Under the pieces are notes generated by a model. It worked only from the letters and a program-made list of their open reading frames with translations. It ran no database searches and was not told where the DNA came from. 64,000 bases of DNA from Anisakis pegreffii. Its lineage: Eukaryota > Nematoda > Chromadorea > Rhabditida > Anisakidae. The stretch spans positions 1-64,000 of the forward strand of contig JAPYMA010000758.1 in assembly GCA_035041965.1 (NCBI GenBank). Reading direction: 5' to 3'. Each line of letters opens with the position of its first letter. Position 1 is the first letter of the stretch. Positions 1 to 13,206 of this stretch are shown here, piece after piece. Position numbers and translations under genes: made by a program.

Positions 1-3000
1 TTGTACTTCGTTCAGTTACGTATTGCTCTGCGATAGCAGTACGATAGCAGTACTGATAGCAGTAAAGGTTCCGGTAGCAGTTGCGATACGATAGCAGTTG
101 TCAGCTCATATAATACGAAAAAGGTTCCGGGTCTAATGGGAACTTTAAATAAAATCTGCAATGTTGTGTTCGAATGACGGTGATGGAAATATGTCACGGG
201 AACTGTTGACAGCAACCAAACTACTGCGAAATTTAATGATCAAAGTAACGAGCAACTTCACAGAGCGATCAGAATAACGGAGCATTGAATGAGTTGAGTG
301 ATGAAACTTAACATGAAATTCCATAGATTCACAGAAAAAGGCAAGGAAATTTTAAGGAATTCTGAATTCTTATCACCAAATGAAGAACTGAATCGACATA
401 TTTCTGAACGAAAGGAAAACTGGAGTGAAAAAATTGACAGGCTGACACTATTAATTGCTTTCTGTGGTAATATTGAACTGATTTGTTGGTACTAATCAAA
501 TCATTGTCGTGCTGCATTAATTAATGATGAAACAAGTTCAGAAAAACAAACGGAGAATTTCATCATCGACTAAGAATTAATGATACACGGAAGAGAATTA
601 ATAGACAAAGAGAAGAGCGCAACAAACATATTATTCAGAATGTTTTTGCGGTACATTAAGAATCAAGGTTAATAGGCATAAAAGGCTCTGATTTATGGTT
701 CGTGTTGATTAGTTCTTAGGTCTTGTGCTGTTGACACAATAAATGAGCAACTAAATGAATAAGGGCAGTGAATTGCTGGCGAAGGATAATAAAAGTTTAA
801 AGGAACTGCACTGCATGTTATATGATTGGTTGGTGGTTGTAAATATGGCAGATGATTAATGTATGAGTATTGCAGTTTCGATAGATACACCTTACATCTT
901 CTATAAACTACCCTTCGAACGAGTCTTTTTGCTGTTTATGTTACTGTCCATTCTTTGTTCATGATGTCGAGTATTCATTCACATGATGCTATCATCAGTG
1001 AATCGCATAAGCGTGCATATCCACAAACATGAAGTTTTCATAGAATTGGACAAGCGAAAACGATGAAATCAGAGAGAAAGCATCATAAAAGTCAACAGCG
1101 TCTAATTAGAACTCCATTCCTAATTGGTTTCCGTTGTTAGTGAAGGTCGCTTTTGCGTTAATGTTTATGGCTGTGAAATGTTCCATTTAATGGCCGAATT
1201 TTCGACGATTAAGTGAATAAAATTCACTAAAATTACTATTTTTTGTTGCTTGAAAAATGAATTAGTTTAATGTTGCAATGATGGGACGACGCACATTGGA
1301 TAGGTAGCATTTTTAAAGTGAATTGATAAGATTTGACCATGTTTTAGACAGTTTGTACAAATTAATCATTTGCTCTGGTTACAAGTTCATATAACATGCA
1401 GACGAAATATTGTCTAAGATTTTTGTTGAATTAGTTCGGTTTTAACTCTTTGAACCATTGGAAGATTCAGATAAATGCATCATGTCTTCAACCGAATTTA
1501 TTCATCCACTTAAGTCTCAAATGCTCTAGTGTCGAAATAACTCAAGTTTCATTAAGGGAAACCAAAATTTCCATGAAAAATTGAGTGACCTTAGGAAATA
1601 ATAAATATCTATGTAAAATTATATGAATGGTCAAGAACATAGGTGAATAGTCTCATGAGATGAATAGATTTTTCAGAGGTTAGTTAACTTTTTTAAAATA
1701 CTTCAATTGAAAGGCAGTACAGGTTGAGTTTGAATTTCTACTATTGATTTTGATGGATGATTTAGATAGGGCTACTGTCACAGTAACTAACAATAAATAA
1801 ATTAAACTAACAATCTAAACGATGAAACCAAACCAGCTGAACTGGTTTGTCACATCGAACAATGCAACGATCGATCAATTATACTCGATGATGACAACCT
1901 AACCTAATATCAATAATAACAGTCTCGAGTTTCACTGATATGCGCTCTGCCTCTCTCCAGAGAGATTACCATCACTAAGTTTCAAGCAAGAAATGACATG
2001 TAGAAGTTAAATTGACATATTTAAACATTCCTTTCTTCTCTTCCTAAAAATCACGACTCAATATGAGTGTTTGCTTACACGATAGCGAAATCAACAATGA
2101 GCTCCGACTACCCTGAAAACAGATGATTCCCTACACTACTATCATTTAGCTGTATGGAAAGAAAGATGCTAAAGCAGTGAGATTGCACCAAAGATAATTA
2201 TGACAGAGGTGATAACTGAGAGGCATAAACTAATGATAAGTTGTAACTGCTGATTTTAAAAATAAATGAATGAATTGTTTGAATTGAAAAATAAATGAAT
2301 GAACACGACAAAAAACGTCAGAAATTATAAGTCATTATGAAGTGACTGTAAATGAAACGTTATCTGAATTTTGATCTGGCAAAACTTTGCATTGATCGAC
2401 TCAAATGTATAATAGATTAATGTCATTTCAGTTCACACCTGTTATTGTTATTGTTGATTTTATCTGAAATCGTTATCTGATGTGTCGTCGTTATCTAAAG
2501 TACGCAGAACGGAAATTTATCGCACTGAAAATGGTACGAACACAGGAATTGTCTGATTGCATTGGTGAAATAAAATCAAATTTCAGGTTTTCAACAAATA
2601 AATTTCTCTAAACGAATGAATAATCGCTAAAAACGATTGAATGTGCACATAAAAGCATATATCCTTTGAACACAGTAGAAGTGAGTAAAATTCTGAATAA
2701 AATCATTCAATCGTTTATTGGTTTCCGATTGCAAAAGAGCAAAACGTAGACAATTGAATCAAATGTGGAAAACGAATGGAATTTATGCACAAAATTTGCA
2801 TAATTGAATAATTTTTGATCTAAACGATTACAATTGATTCTATTAAAGTTTTATAGAAGAAGTCGTACGAATCGTGTTCAAGTTTTGATGCGCTTTGAAT
2901 ATAGCGTGAGATACTATGGGACAACCTATGAGTTCCATTCATAATTAAGATGGCAAACTGAATGTTTCATGAGATGTTCAGATTAGAGTCTACGTTATGA

Positions 3001-3170
3001 ACTTTTTAATTGATAGTTTTTTAAATTCAGATTGTTGGATCAACAACGAGAGTAAAATAATGACTAGTGCAGTGAGAAGTGAGATCAGCATCATTTAACG
3101 CTTACTGCGTTACTTTGAGCTGCTTTCCAAGCTACTACGACACCATCTGCTTATAATTCGATAGCCGCCT
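1..3170. other. Gene-poor left edge
   Basis: No gene can be supported here. Bases 31-106 carry several imperfect copies of a short unit around gatagcagta, interrupted by aaggttccgg, which recurs near 121. Bases about 2258-2305 hold two copies of an aaataaatgaatgaa-type motif. A 65-codon frame at 298-495 (+) is lysine/glutamate-rich and ends near a CAG that could be a splice site, but a frame of this length is expected by chance in AT-rich DNA. The rest is ordinary AT-rich sequence. Confidence 0.5.
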
Positions 3171-3178
3171 GAATTCAG

Positions 3179-3409
3179 TGCTCATTATGCTGCACTGTTT
3201 ACGAAGAAAGCTTGAGTTCATTATTCAAAAAACTGCAAGAATTGGCAAACACTCCAAGACATCTCAATTATCTAAATACCAAGAATCATTTGCAAGCAAT
3301 CTTCGCAGAAACTGAGACTTTCAGGCGATACACTACAATCGATGATTATTTGGCTAAGTTAAAAGTGAATCAGGATCGTCGAATGCAGGAAGAACATAAG
3401 TTTAAATGA
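3179..3409 (+). CDS. Candidate orphan exon, unidentified
   Basis: An open frame follows a good acceptor (gaattcag ending at 3178) and runs to a TGA at 3407-3409. It encodes about 76 residues, charged and helix-prone, including SSLFKKLQELANTPRHLNYL and a tail ending QEEHKFK. The composition looks protein-like rather than random, but I recognise no family and no start codon. A possible donor (aacataa|gttta) lies just before the stop. It may be an internal exon of an unidentified plus-strand gene, or a decayed remnant together with the frames at 3.9-4.2 and 5.2-5.4 kb. Chance remains a real alternative because the frame is short. Confidence 0.25.
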   Translation, partial: CSLCCTVYEESLSSLFKKLQELANTPRHLNYLNTKNHLQAIFAETETFRRYTTIDDYLAKLKVNQDRRMQEEHKFK

Positions 3410-3940
3410 GAACGTATCAGGAAAGAGGATATATGTGTGTGTTTGTGCGTGTTGGCGGTCGAGTTAAATCAATCCGTGTGATGTTGATTGACATTCGACA
3501 GATTTGGTGTTCATTTGGTGCGTTCATATGCAGCAAACAACTGAGTACATACACATCAACAATAATCATTATTATGCATGAGTTTTAAAACAAACAATAC
3601 AAGCCAGCAGCATAAGTCAATCTTATGCTTCCGTTGTGTGCAGAAGCTCACTCGCAGGACTTCGGGAATGCGGGAAGAAATATATCGAAATGATAGATTG
3701 CAAGTGTTTTCGGTAAAGTTACCGGTTAAATTGATGGGTTGAGGAAATTACTTTTATCATTCTGGGAACTATGAACAAATATAAGGTACGTGAATAAGAC
3801 ACTGGGGATTTGATGATCAAATTAGAGTTTGATTGTAACGGTGAGGAATTATCTTGACGCGTATGTGGGATGAGCAGTGACAATTGGAGAAGAAATATGC
3901 AATAATCGCAACACCAGATCATTGTGACTTTTCGAATATC

Positions 3941-4227
3941 GCCTTCTGAAGGATTTTTGTACAAGGATGGCCTGCAAAATGATTTGCCAGTTGAGTATAA
4001 CAAGGAAATGTTACGAGATGGAATTGAGGATTATAAAACAAAATGATATGTTGTTGTATTCATTGGGCGTGCTTTGCAAGGAGCAAAAAGGCTCACAAGC
4101 TCAACTTGCAAATGGACTTCAAAAGATAAAGAAAGTTGCCTACTTCTTGACTGGTTTGGGCGTTTCAACGTTGATGTTCTGGCTGCTAGAATCAGAGTGG
4201 ATGCGAGCAAACGAAGGATTTAGATGA
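3941..4227 (+). other. Two overlapping coding-like frames, possible gene remnant
   Basis: One frame reads LYKDGLQNDLPVEYNKEMLR and continues to a TGA near 4045. A second frame over the same stretch, continuing to 4227, contains a hydrophobic run, VAYFLTGLGVSTLMFWLL, followed by a charged tail and stop. Neither is flanked by convincing splice sites on both sides. The change of frame part way along would suit a decayed gene with a frameshift, but it also suits chance. No family was recognised. Confidence 0.15.
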
Positions 4228-5241
4228 AATGGAATGCCGCCTCAAGTCTTGAAGATAAATAGCATGGATGTGCAGAGTCGATCCTGTCCTAAAATATCTT
4301 CTGTTGAATATATGATTTACATTATGTTATGCATCCATCATCCAAATGAACAGCATCGCTCTTTCTCATATTTTATTATTATCATTACTATCATAACAAC
4401 TAGTATTGTAACATTATCATTTACAATTATCATTATTACTATTAATCTTATCATATCTATTGATATAATCATTATTGATCGATTGTATTGCCGTTATCGT
4501 GTTCACTAAATGAATATTTACAGCTTGAATCATTATCGGAGTCAGTTTAGATCATAGGCAATAGATCATGTGCACGCAACATTCATCTGCAAGAGTTAAT
4601 CTCTTTTAGAGGCGCATTCATCATTGGCTGGCTTGTTCAACTGGAAATATTTAAGCAGTGGAATAAGCTGAAGAATGCGTATCGGAATGAAAAGATTAAT
4701 AAGACAACAACAGATTAGTGTATTGGTATTAGTTGTTGAGCATGCCACGGTTGTTTTATGGCTGCTCATCTCAGTGCTTGGTGCTGTAACTTTTATAAAA
4801 CATTTATCAAACAATTCGATTTCATTTGCAATCCATCCATCTATCGATGCCTTAACGAAGTTCACTGAAAGATTACCGACGGATGGCTGGATGGATAGGA
4901 GGATGGATGAAAAGATGGATATGATTACACAATCAAATGTGTACATAGATAAATCCTAGTAAACCTCTTAAATCGAGTCAACTTCATACATGCTATACAC
5001 AAATGCAAACAACACACACAATATGAAATGAAAATTATTGCTATGCTCCATAGGTATTTGGTCATCGATATTACACCAGCACTGTTATTGCAGGTACCAT
5101 TGATGTTATCAGTATGACCAAAGAATATAGTGTACGTATAATTTGCAAGAAGTTACAGTAGCATTATAAAAGTGAATGAGCTAAAACTCTTAAGCATAGT
5201 GATCGAGAGATTGCCGAGGGTAATTTTGACTGGTTGAAGCT

Positions 5242-5427
5242 GGTGGCGATTTTGAAAAAGCACTCAAGCTTCATGAAGCAGCAGCCAGTAATTCCACCTT
5301 GGCTCATACCTACTTACATGGAGAATTATGTTATTGCGAACGGATAAAATTGTTTTCTGAACAGTTCAACGACTTGATCGACTGCGAAGATCATAAGTGC
5401 GTATCATTCACGATAAGAGAAACTTGA
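5242..5427 (+). other. Candidate exon, helix-rich, unidentified
   Basis: A frame of about 61 codons beginning GGDFEKALKLHEAAASNS and later containing GELCYCERIKLF looks like a helical-repeat (TPR/MIT-like) segment. The only upstream acceptor is weak (ttgaag just before 5240), and no start codon or homologue was recognised. An overlapping frame (EIAEGNFDWLKLVAILKKHS) is also open, so the true frame, if any, is unclear. It lies 1.0-1.8 kb downstream of the similar isolated frames at 3.2 and 3.9 kb and could belong to the same gene or gene remnant. Confidence 0.2.
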
Positions 5428-8101
5428 GAATATTGGCAGTTTTCATCAAAAACTCCTCATCATGTTTTTTCATATTTCAATAGACTCGAAAGAAATTCGA
5501 TAAGTTGTAATTGAACTGATGCTCTCAAATATCATTGCTAACACGCACTTTTATATAAGTGGATGAGATGAATTAGGAGGCAGATTAAAGAAAAAGAAGC
5601 GAACTGAAATGAATGACAAAAATGCACCAGAAAGTTTCTGAAGGAGCTCTAAAGAGACAAATTAACCAAACGGTAACATTCAATTCATATTTGATGCTAG
5701 CCACGAATCCAACAGTTTTTCTGACTTTCATGGCCGAAGCAACCAAAAACCGAAACTAAAATTCCATATATGAAAAATTTGCTCACTCGAAAACAATTTA
5801 TCAACGCCGTCGAAGCAACAAAAACTGTGGTAAAAATGAAGAGAAATTTAAAATTAATATTGCAATCTGCCAAAGCCACCAAACATCGTGCTCATAATGT
5901 GTGCATCAAGAATTGAGTCTTGAGTCTTTTCCAGGAGCAGTCCGTTTATCATTCACCTACATGACATTGGATTATGCAAGTCTCCACGAATGACCAAAGT
6001 TCTTTCATGTGACCGATGAACCAAATGAATCAAAAAGATAAACTTAAGCAGGAGTCATGGTTCGTTAGGCATGCACAATACTGTTGTTGGATATACGGAA
6101 AGAATGATGATAAGAGTTGCTGAAAAAAGTATTATCAGCATTTAGTGATTTATAAGTGAGGATTGGGTACTTATCTTCCTGCTTAGTTTACAAAGTAGTT
6201 AGTGGATGTTTTTAACGTAACTGCTTGATGGAGTAATATGAGAATAATTTTGATCTGCTACATGAAGATCATTTTCATTGATGCATAAAACTATTTTCAC
6301 ATTAGCAAATTGAATAGGATAGAATATCGGAAAAGAACAATAATTTTCCTCATATCACTGCTTCTGAATTACAAATAATACTAAAAGTGTACATTTGGTT
6401 TATGATTTTTTGAAGAGAGATCCTGAGAAAGTGCAGAGATGAATGCTAAACAACGATTGTACATCCATAAACCAATCTAAACATGTTCAACTCATTCAAC
6501 GTCGTATTCAATTGTATAAGACCATATGGGGAAGGCTATTTGAATATTGAGTGAGTGGTTCTGAAACAACATGTCTTTCGTATTAGAGGAAGATTGAATA
6601 TTTCTTCTGAAAAATATGATGGCAACGATGATAAGAAGGATGATGATGATATTACATGACACTTAAAGATCGTAGATTCACGAGATATGCTTCCATTTAG
6701 ATATGTGAATATGTGTACTATATTAATGGTGGGGATTAGATTTCTCTGATACTTAGAGGATGACGATGAGCATGTGTTTATGAGATGTGTGTATGCTAAG
6801 TGCTTTATGAACACCTTATAAACTTCTTCATTCACTGCACTGAAATAAATGTGTGTATGGATATTATACGTAATTGACTTGTTGTTCATCTTTTGAGAGA
6901 AATCATCTTAAGGGTGCTTGTTTGCAAACGAATGCATATTATCAGTCATATAGGCGAAACGAGGGAGAGTATCGGTCATTATTTGTTAGGAGCAGATGGA
7001 TGCAAATATTCTTTAGCATCGATCTTACATATGCATTTGTTTTTTGTTTTGTTCTTTTTTGTGGTCTTTAGGAGGTTTATCTTTCATGAGGACATGCTGT
7101 TATTTTGTTTGGCATAATTTATTGTTGCTGCTATGAGAAAGGCAATTATGAAGGGATAACGTTCTTTTTGATTCGAATGCAGTTTTGATGCAAATTCAGA
7201 GCTTTTTGTACAATGAGGTTAGAGAGCATAAACTGTTGATGCGGTTTGAATGCATTCGAACAGATCACTAACCTTGTATGAAAAGTTAGGTGGGTATTCG
7301 CTGCTGCATTGTTAAAACTGAATTACTTTTCTGAAGCTGAGGTTTTTTTGTCGTCTTAAAATTAGTCAAAATCATTAGTGCATCACCAAATCGCAGCAAA
7401 TGACCATCCAAATAGATCACATGGTATGAAAGGAATGTGTTCTACTGAGCAATTATGCAAAACGAAATTCTTCATTCATCAGTGTGACTTCTCAAACGGC
7501 TATGTTCAAAAAAATAGACATTGAAATATCGTGCAATAAGACATAACATTAAATAATAACTGCACGGCTCGTATTCGAGAACATTGTTAATGATATCAGT
7601 AATAAAGGATTAGATTTGAACGATCTTACTATCGGTGAGTACTTCAAAAACGATAAAAATCGAATAACGTTGACACTTTCAAACGGATGATTGTAACGTT
7701 TGTAAAATGACCAATGACCAGTATTGTGCAGAACGCATCGGTGCATTTGTAAATTAAATTTAGCATTTTTTTCCGCATCGTCAGATACAACACCACTGGA
7801 TTAAGCCGATTACAATCAGCATTTCGATTTAATGTATCCTCCGCATAGTCCTTCTGGTCTCTATCACTTACTTTCCTATTCTGTCAGCTTTCTAATATTT
7901 ATTAACTCATCACTGGCAATGATCTCTTCTCATAGACAATACTATAGTAACTATCTAGCCGAATAGTTTTATTGTTTTGTAATGTCCATACGAATCGCTT
8001 AGTTACTGGTCAGTGATTGCTGTCCATTAAACATATTACATATTGAGTCGTTGATTAAATTCACAAATTGCTGTGTTTTGGAAGGAATTCAATGGTCTTA
8101 C

Positions 8102-8308
8102 TTATGAATTCGTATCGTCCGTCTGTATCTTCTCATCTGCTTTCAAATACTTGCACATAAGAGGTGTGAACAGGCAATTTAACAGCAACAAATTGTGAAC
8201 AATTGCCGCACAAATAGCTAAGCGACGTGTCAGGCTTGGTCGAAGATGATCAGCAATTAAGCTACTGATGAAACTTCCGAGTATTTGAATCAACTTTCTT
8301 AAGGGCAC
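8102..8308 (-). other. Candidate membrane-protein C-terminal exon
   Basis: The minus strand holds a 68-codon frame, LRKLIQILGSFISSLIADHL followed by a basic turn, a second hydrophobic helix and a hydrophilic tail ending in a stop. The pattern of two hydrophobic helices joined by an arginine-containing loop resembles the end of a multi-span transporter. A GTAAGA donor-like sequence lies right after the stop. No upstream exons were found on the minus strand and the length is within chance. This is a weak candidate only. Confidence 0.15.
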
Positions 8309-8679
8309 AGGGGTTTTACACTAGAAAGCTGATAAAAAACACTGAACTGAAGGGTAAAATAAAAAGATGGTGACATCAATGAAATTGCGAATTTGAAGGG
8401 CCTGAGTGGGGTCAAAAATTTTTTTAGCGAAGCGAACAAATGAAGACGTTCGTGAAAAAATGGAAGTGAACATTCCATCGCTGTTCCATACTTACAAATT
8501 TGGAGTGCTTTACCAGTCATGCTATTGAGGTGTCTGGCTCCTGAACAAAGATAGTAGATCTTCAGAGATTTCGTCAAATACATTCGGTTAGTCCGAGTTG
8601 TCCTAAGGACCAACCTTATGAATCATCTTGAAATCTAAATTTTTCAGGTAAGTTGGAATCACATTTGATACGATCGTAC

Positions 8680-8850
8680 TCTCTGTCACGGTTTCGTGCA
8701 TAGTGACGCGGAGAGAAACAGAGAATGAGAAACATGAAAGAAGCTGAGAACTGACGAAAAAATAGAATGAGAGGGCTTTTCAGTGAGCATCGTTACTAAT
8801 CAACTATCATTAATGCTTAATTTGCAAATGAATTTGACGTTTTTTGGAAG
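8680..8850 (+). repeat. Dispersed repeat, copy 1
   Basis: This block shares a series of matching words, in the same order and orientation, with about 9985-10150: actctctgtc, gaatgagaaa, gaatgagagggct, cagtga and tgcttaatttgcaaa. The two copies are diverged, with small indels, and are 1.1 kb apart. I see no terminal inverted repeats or coding capacity. Confidence 0.6.
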
Positions 8851-9984
8851 CATCAACAATGACCACTGCATGAGCATTGCAACGAGGTAACTGCTTGCTT
8901 GAGCGATCACCCAGATATATCCCATAATTTGGGTAACTAAATTCAACTTTCAACTTAATGTATCCGTCAGTGATTTGTAGAAATGTCTTTCAAATAGAAA
9001 TAAGTTCTTTATCACATATCAGCATGAGAGCTGAGCAGAAATGGAACCAGACTTGAGCTGTCTAGCTTGAGAAGGGTCATTTCAGATCGTACCACTACTC
9101 CCATCGAAGTACGTTCACCTTGTAGACTGCTTGTTTTACAAGAGAAACGTCGAATGTGCTTATGAATAAACCACATTACTGTATTCTAAGAATTGAAGTA
9201 AGGATAAGCCTGATGGCCATACCAAACCTTTAGAAGTATTCAAATTAATGCTGATTAGCTCTGTGGTATTTCCAATGGAACATTTTGGCACTTCCCAAAT
9301 TGTTGAGAATCTCCTCAAACTGAACAGCACAAGGAACACTTCATGTGTTTATTCAAGGTGATTCTGCCTTATTTTCAGCTGATAAGTAGTGATTCACAAT
9401 CAGCAAACAGATCGAATGCTTACAATTAACAATAAAGGGGCGATTGAATTGACTGCCCGAGCTATGCTTAATTCTTATAGAAATTGGACTATATTTGCAG
9501 CATTAAGCGCTATCATTCGAAAAAAGATTTACTTTTCTCATCAAATGGGAACTATTCTATCGGATAGTATCAAAAAATCATCTAAGCTGAGCAGATTTTT
9601 GGGCAGGAGTCTTCTGATTGCAACCATTCGGTGTGAAATGTATCAGTGGATTTCGAATAAGCTATTCCCTGATCGAACCAATTTATTCGGTGAATCACAT
9701 AGTTTCCGAGAGGTGCTCGTTCCGATCAATTTAAAAGTCAACTAGCCACTTTTCGTTTATTTGAAAATTAAGCTTTAAATACGCTGAAACTTTTAAAAAA
9801 TCGCTCAAAGCGTTGCAAATCGTGCTGTAGAGAAGGGACCCCCTTAGCAGGGAACTTGAAAGATCCTCTTCAGACATAATCGGTTATTCCATGTCCTCTC
9901 CTAAACGACCCATACAAATCTCCCGGAACTGAACTTGTTTTTGACATGATTTTATCACTTTCGATATTAAAACGTTGCAGGCGC

Positions 9985-10150
9985 ACTCTCTGTCGCTGTT
10001 TCATATCTACGAAGTCGAAGAGAGGCAGTGAATGAGAAAGAAAAATAAACTGAGAATCGACGAAAGCAAAGAATGAGAGGGCTTGTCAGTGATCACCACT
10101 TCAGATCTATCATCGTTTGTGCTTAATTTGCAAACGATTTTGCTTTTAGT
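9985..10150 (+). repeat. Dispersed repeat, copy 2
   Basis: Partner of the block at 8680-8850, in direct orientation. The best-conserved part is the gaatgagagggct word and the tgcttaatttgcaaa word. The intervening 1.1 kb has no coding similarity to a transposon that I recognise, so whether these are terminal repeats of one element or two independent copies is undecided. Confidence 0.6.
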
Positions 10151-13100
10151 TCGAACTTGATGTAGTCTACAAGACTAGAAGCTGCCATGAGAACTACAAG
10201 CAGTTGTCCGTTTCGAAAGGATGTGATTATTGAGGAAATGAAAAGTTTTAGTTTATTAATCTGATCTGAAAGGTGCCTGAGATAATCTTATCAGTGTTGC
10301 TGATCCTGGATCGAATGTTTTTATTGAGTCAACGTTATGCCTCGCAGTGATGTAATTTTGGCTGGTATAAATACTGAGCTGCTGAATGGCTGGATAGCTA
10401 CCTCTTGAATGTTGAGTTTAAGATTGTCGAACGGAAAATTTTGCGGTATTTAGTAATACTTTCACGACTGAAACATTGAGCTGAAATTGGTTCGAGTTTA
10501 TTTCGGTTCAATCAAAGTTTGCATCGGTGCTGCTGCACTGAACTTGCATTATGAACAAACAAGTGAGCAGTTCGCCTTGAAATGCCCCATACAAAGTACC
10601 ACTCAAATGTACTTTAGTTCATGGCAAATACTCTCTAAATCATATAGAAGTTTCATGATTCATTCATCGTAATTGCAGTTTTTCACGTGAACAGCTTGTT
10701 GTTGAAAGATTACGATTATGGTGATGATTAGAGTAGAGAAAGTACGAACGGATTTCAATTCAATGCAGCATTTTGTCGGTTGAAAACATCCGATTTCGAA
10801 CGAATTAGTTGATATTTTGAAAATATCATGCAGTCGTTATTTGTGTGTGTTCATCGGTGTATGAATCTGCTTTATATCCATGTGAATGTTAATGTGAATA
10901 TGAACATAAATGTAAATGCGATGATCGATGACTGTGACGACGGTGATGAAATAGTTTCGCGTTCATACATAATATTAGCACAAATGTTAACAATCTGACT
11001 TATTCGATCGTATTCTTCAAAATGCACTCGTGATTCGTTTCAGTTTTTCTCCATAATCTGATCGATTTTTATAATTCTTTCGGACTCGAACAATGCAATG
11101 CCTCTGATTGATTTTGTCCTTATTCTCACGGGTACTGATCAACTATTTTTCGATATCTATTCATTCGATTAAGCGAATAGACGGCCAGTCCTCGATCCAG
11201 TTTCGCTTCAACCGTATGGTCGCTGTTCTATCAGACAATCATTCGTGAAACCAATTTTGAACGCAAACTTTGTTTCATTACTGTTTTATTTATTCATCGT
11301 AAATTTTGTTTCATTTTCGACGATTTCCATTGTCAGTTCTGATCGAAAGCGCACACTGTACAAGGTAATGACTGTGCACCGTTTGCATACTCTTCGATTC
11401 CGCCTTCAGCACAATGATTTCTGAATCTAAGATCTTTGAGCATAAAGAGAGCAATTGAAAGCCTACACCTTGCGGTTGTATCAGAACTTATGTGCTCGTG
11501 ATTATGATTGTATAGAACGAAACTGAAGAAATGCTGCTGTAATGTTAGCCGTGAACATACGGATCAGTAGTCGTTGGCAATTGATGAAGCCCCTAAAATC
11601 ATGTCAATAGATGCATGAAGACTAACGACAACAATAAAAAATATTATTGCTTCCAAATCGAAAATAGTTGTCATCAAACCATCAATACTAACAAGTGAAT
11701 CGGCAGCCGAACAATCATGCGATTCGTGTCCTATTTGTGCAGCTGTGTGCATTCAGAAGGAGTTGAAGCATGAGACTGAACGCTTTCATTGTATCATGTT
11801 CAATCTATCGATAAATACTTCTCAGCTGATCAAAACGATTTGTATCGTTCAGCTGACTTTGAAATTCTAACGTTTTTCATTGATAAAAGGTTTACTCATC
11901 CATTCATCAAAGATTTTTTCAAATCTTTTTTCACTGATCATCCCTTGTTCCAATCACACAACTTTTATGTGTGTACACTTTTTCAGCTGCTTATTTTTTC
12001 TATTTCGCAATACAATACGAAACAATCGTTGCATGTGTTCGTTTCGTTTTGGGCTTTTTTGGTGAGACAATATCAATTTTGACCCATAAAAACGTCCTGT
12101 GGCTTATTCTCATTATGAGCGCATGTTTCCTGTATATGACTATGTTTATTTTATAAAATTGTATTTTTGTGACTTCAATATTTGACAGCAAACATATTGT
12201 TGATAGTGAGATAATTGAAACCATTTTTCAGCTACTCGATTTTCATTAAAGACTCTCATTTGTCATAAATATGTTGAAAGTTTTAATGAGTTCAGGCTGA
12301 TGCTGTAATTTTACAACACAACCACTACCAAACTGATATTCTGCGTGGAGTGATAATAGAACATTATCATTAATTTATCATATCTCTTCATATTATACCT
12401 GAAACACAGCGAAACCTCAAGAGCACTTGATACACCACAAAGTGATCAATCTGTAATTGCATAACTATCTACATATAAATCAAACAAACACCAGATAACT
12501 TATGATCAAGTATTTTTAACTGAGGTTAGCTCCGCGCTCGTAATGCATTCTTTTTCATCCCAAGTGCTTGAATCTCAATAGATTGAGTGTCGAAAATTCT
12601 TAGAATGAGTAGCGAATTGCTGAATTTTGTCAGCAAATTTATTTATTTTTACCTGATTAAAGTCAGCGAACTCAGTCAAATGACGAACTGCAGTTAACGA
12701 ATGGAAATGAGAATCTCACAAGGAACGACGATTTCTTGAACTCCATCAATGTTTCTACTGGAATTTGGATGAAAATGAGTGTCGTTTTGATTCAGCTGAA
12801 ACGGAATTTAAGAATTTAAGAATTTTGTGAGAATAATTTCAGCTCCAATCATACCAACCTGACCAGCTGATATTCCTCATGTTAAAAATCAATTTTAGAA
12901 TACGACAGGAAAAAATTTGATGAAACGATAGCCAATCGCATGATCAGTGAGATCAATCACACAATCATTTCAAGTTGAAAGTGAATAATTACTGATGGAT
13001 ATTTTAATCGATCAGAGTGATGCTTTACCCTCTGATGGATGCGATAAAGCTAAAGATAAAGATGCACATTCGCAGCAAACAACTCATCTAATTGTCACAG

Positions 13101-13206
13101 AACAGGTTGAACTCGCTCAGTATCCCGTTTATTTCATTGTGTAGACAACCTTTGAATTTGTTGAATTTTCCATTGAAATCATGCTTGAAAGCTGTCTGAA
13201 TTATAG

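Larger units (their letters stand above)
5428..13206. other. Long stretch with no firm gene
   Basis: Nearly 8 kb without a gene I can defend. It holds a lysine-rich 48-codon frame near 5770-5914 (+), a hydrophobic minus-strand frame at 8102-8308, a diverged pair of dispersed repeats (about 8.68-8.85 and 9.99-10.15 kb) and an ORF of 118 codons at 9389-9745 that is within chance expectation. The 5' exon(s) and promoter of rsef-1 should lie toward the right end of this stretch, but I could not identify them. Confidence 0.5.

Noticed and set aside
5770..5914. Lysine-rich frame starting MKNLLTRKQF
   Set aside because: 48 codons in AT-rich sequence with no splice sites or homology; A-rich DNA encodes lysine readily.
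9389..9745. 118-codon open frame on the plus strand
   Set aside because: The length is within chance expectation for this AT content, it starts without ATG, and no domain or splice context was seen.
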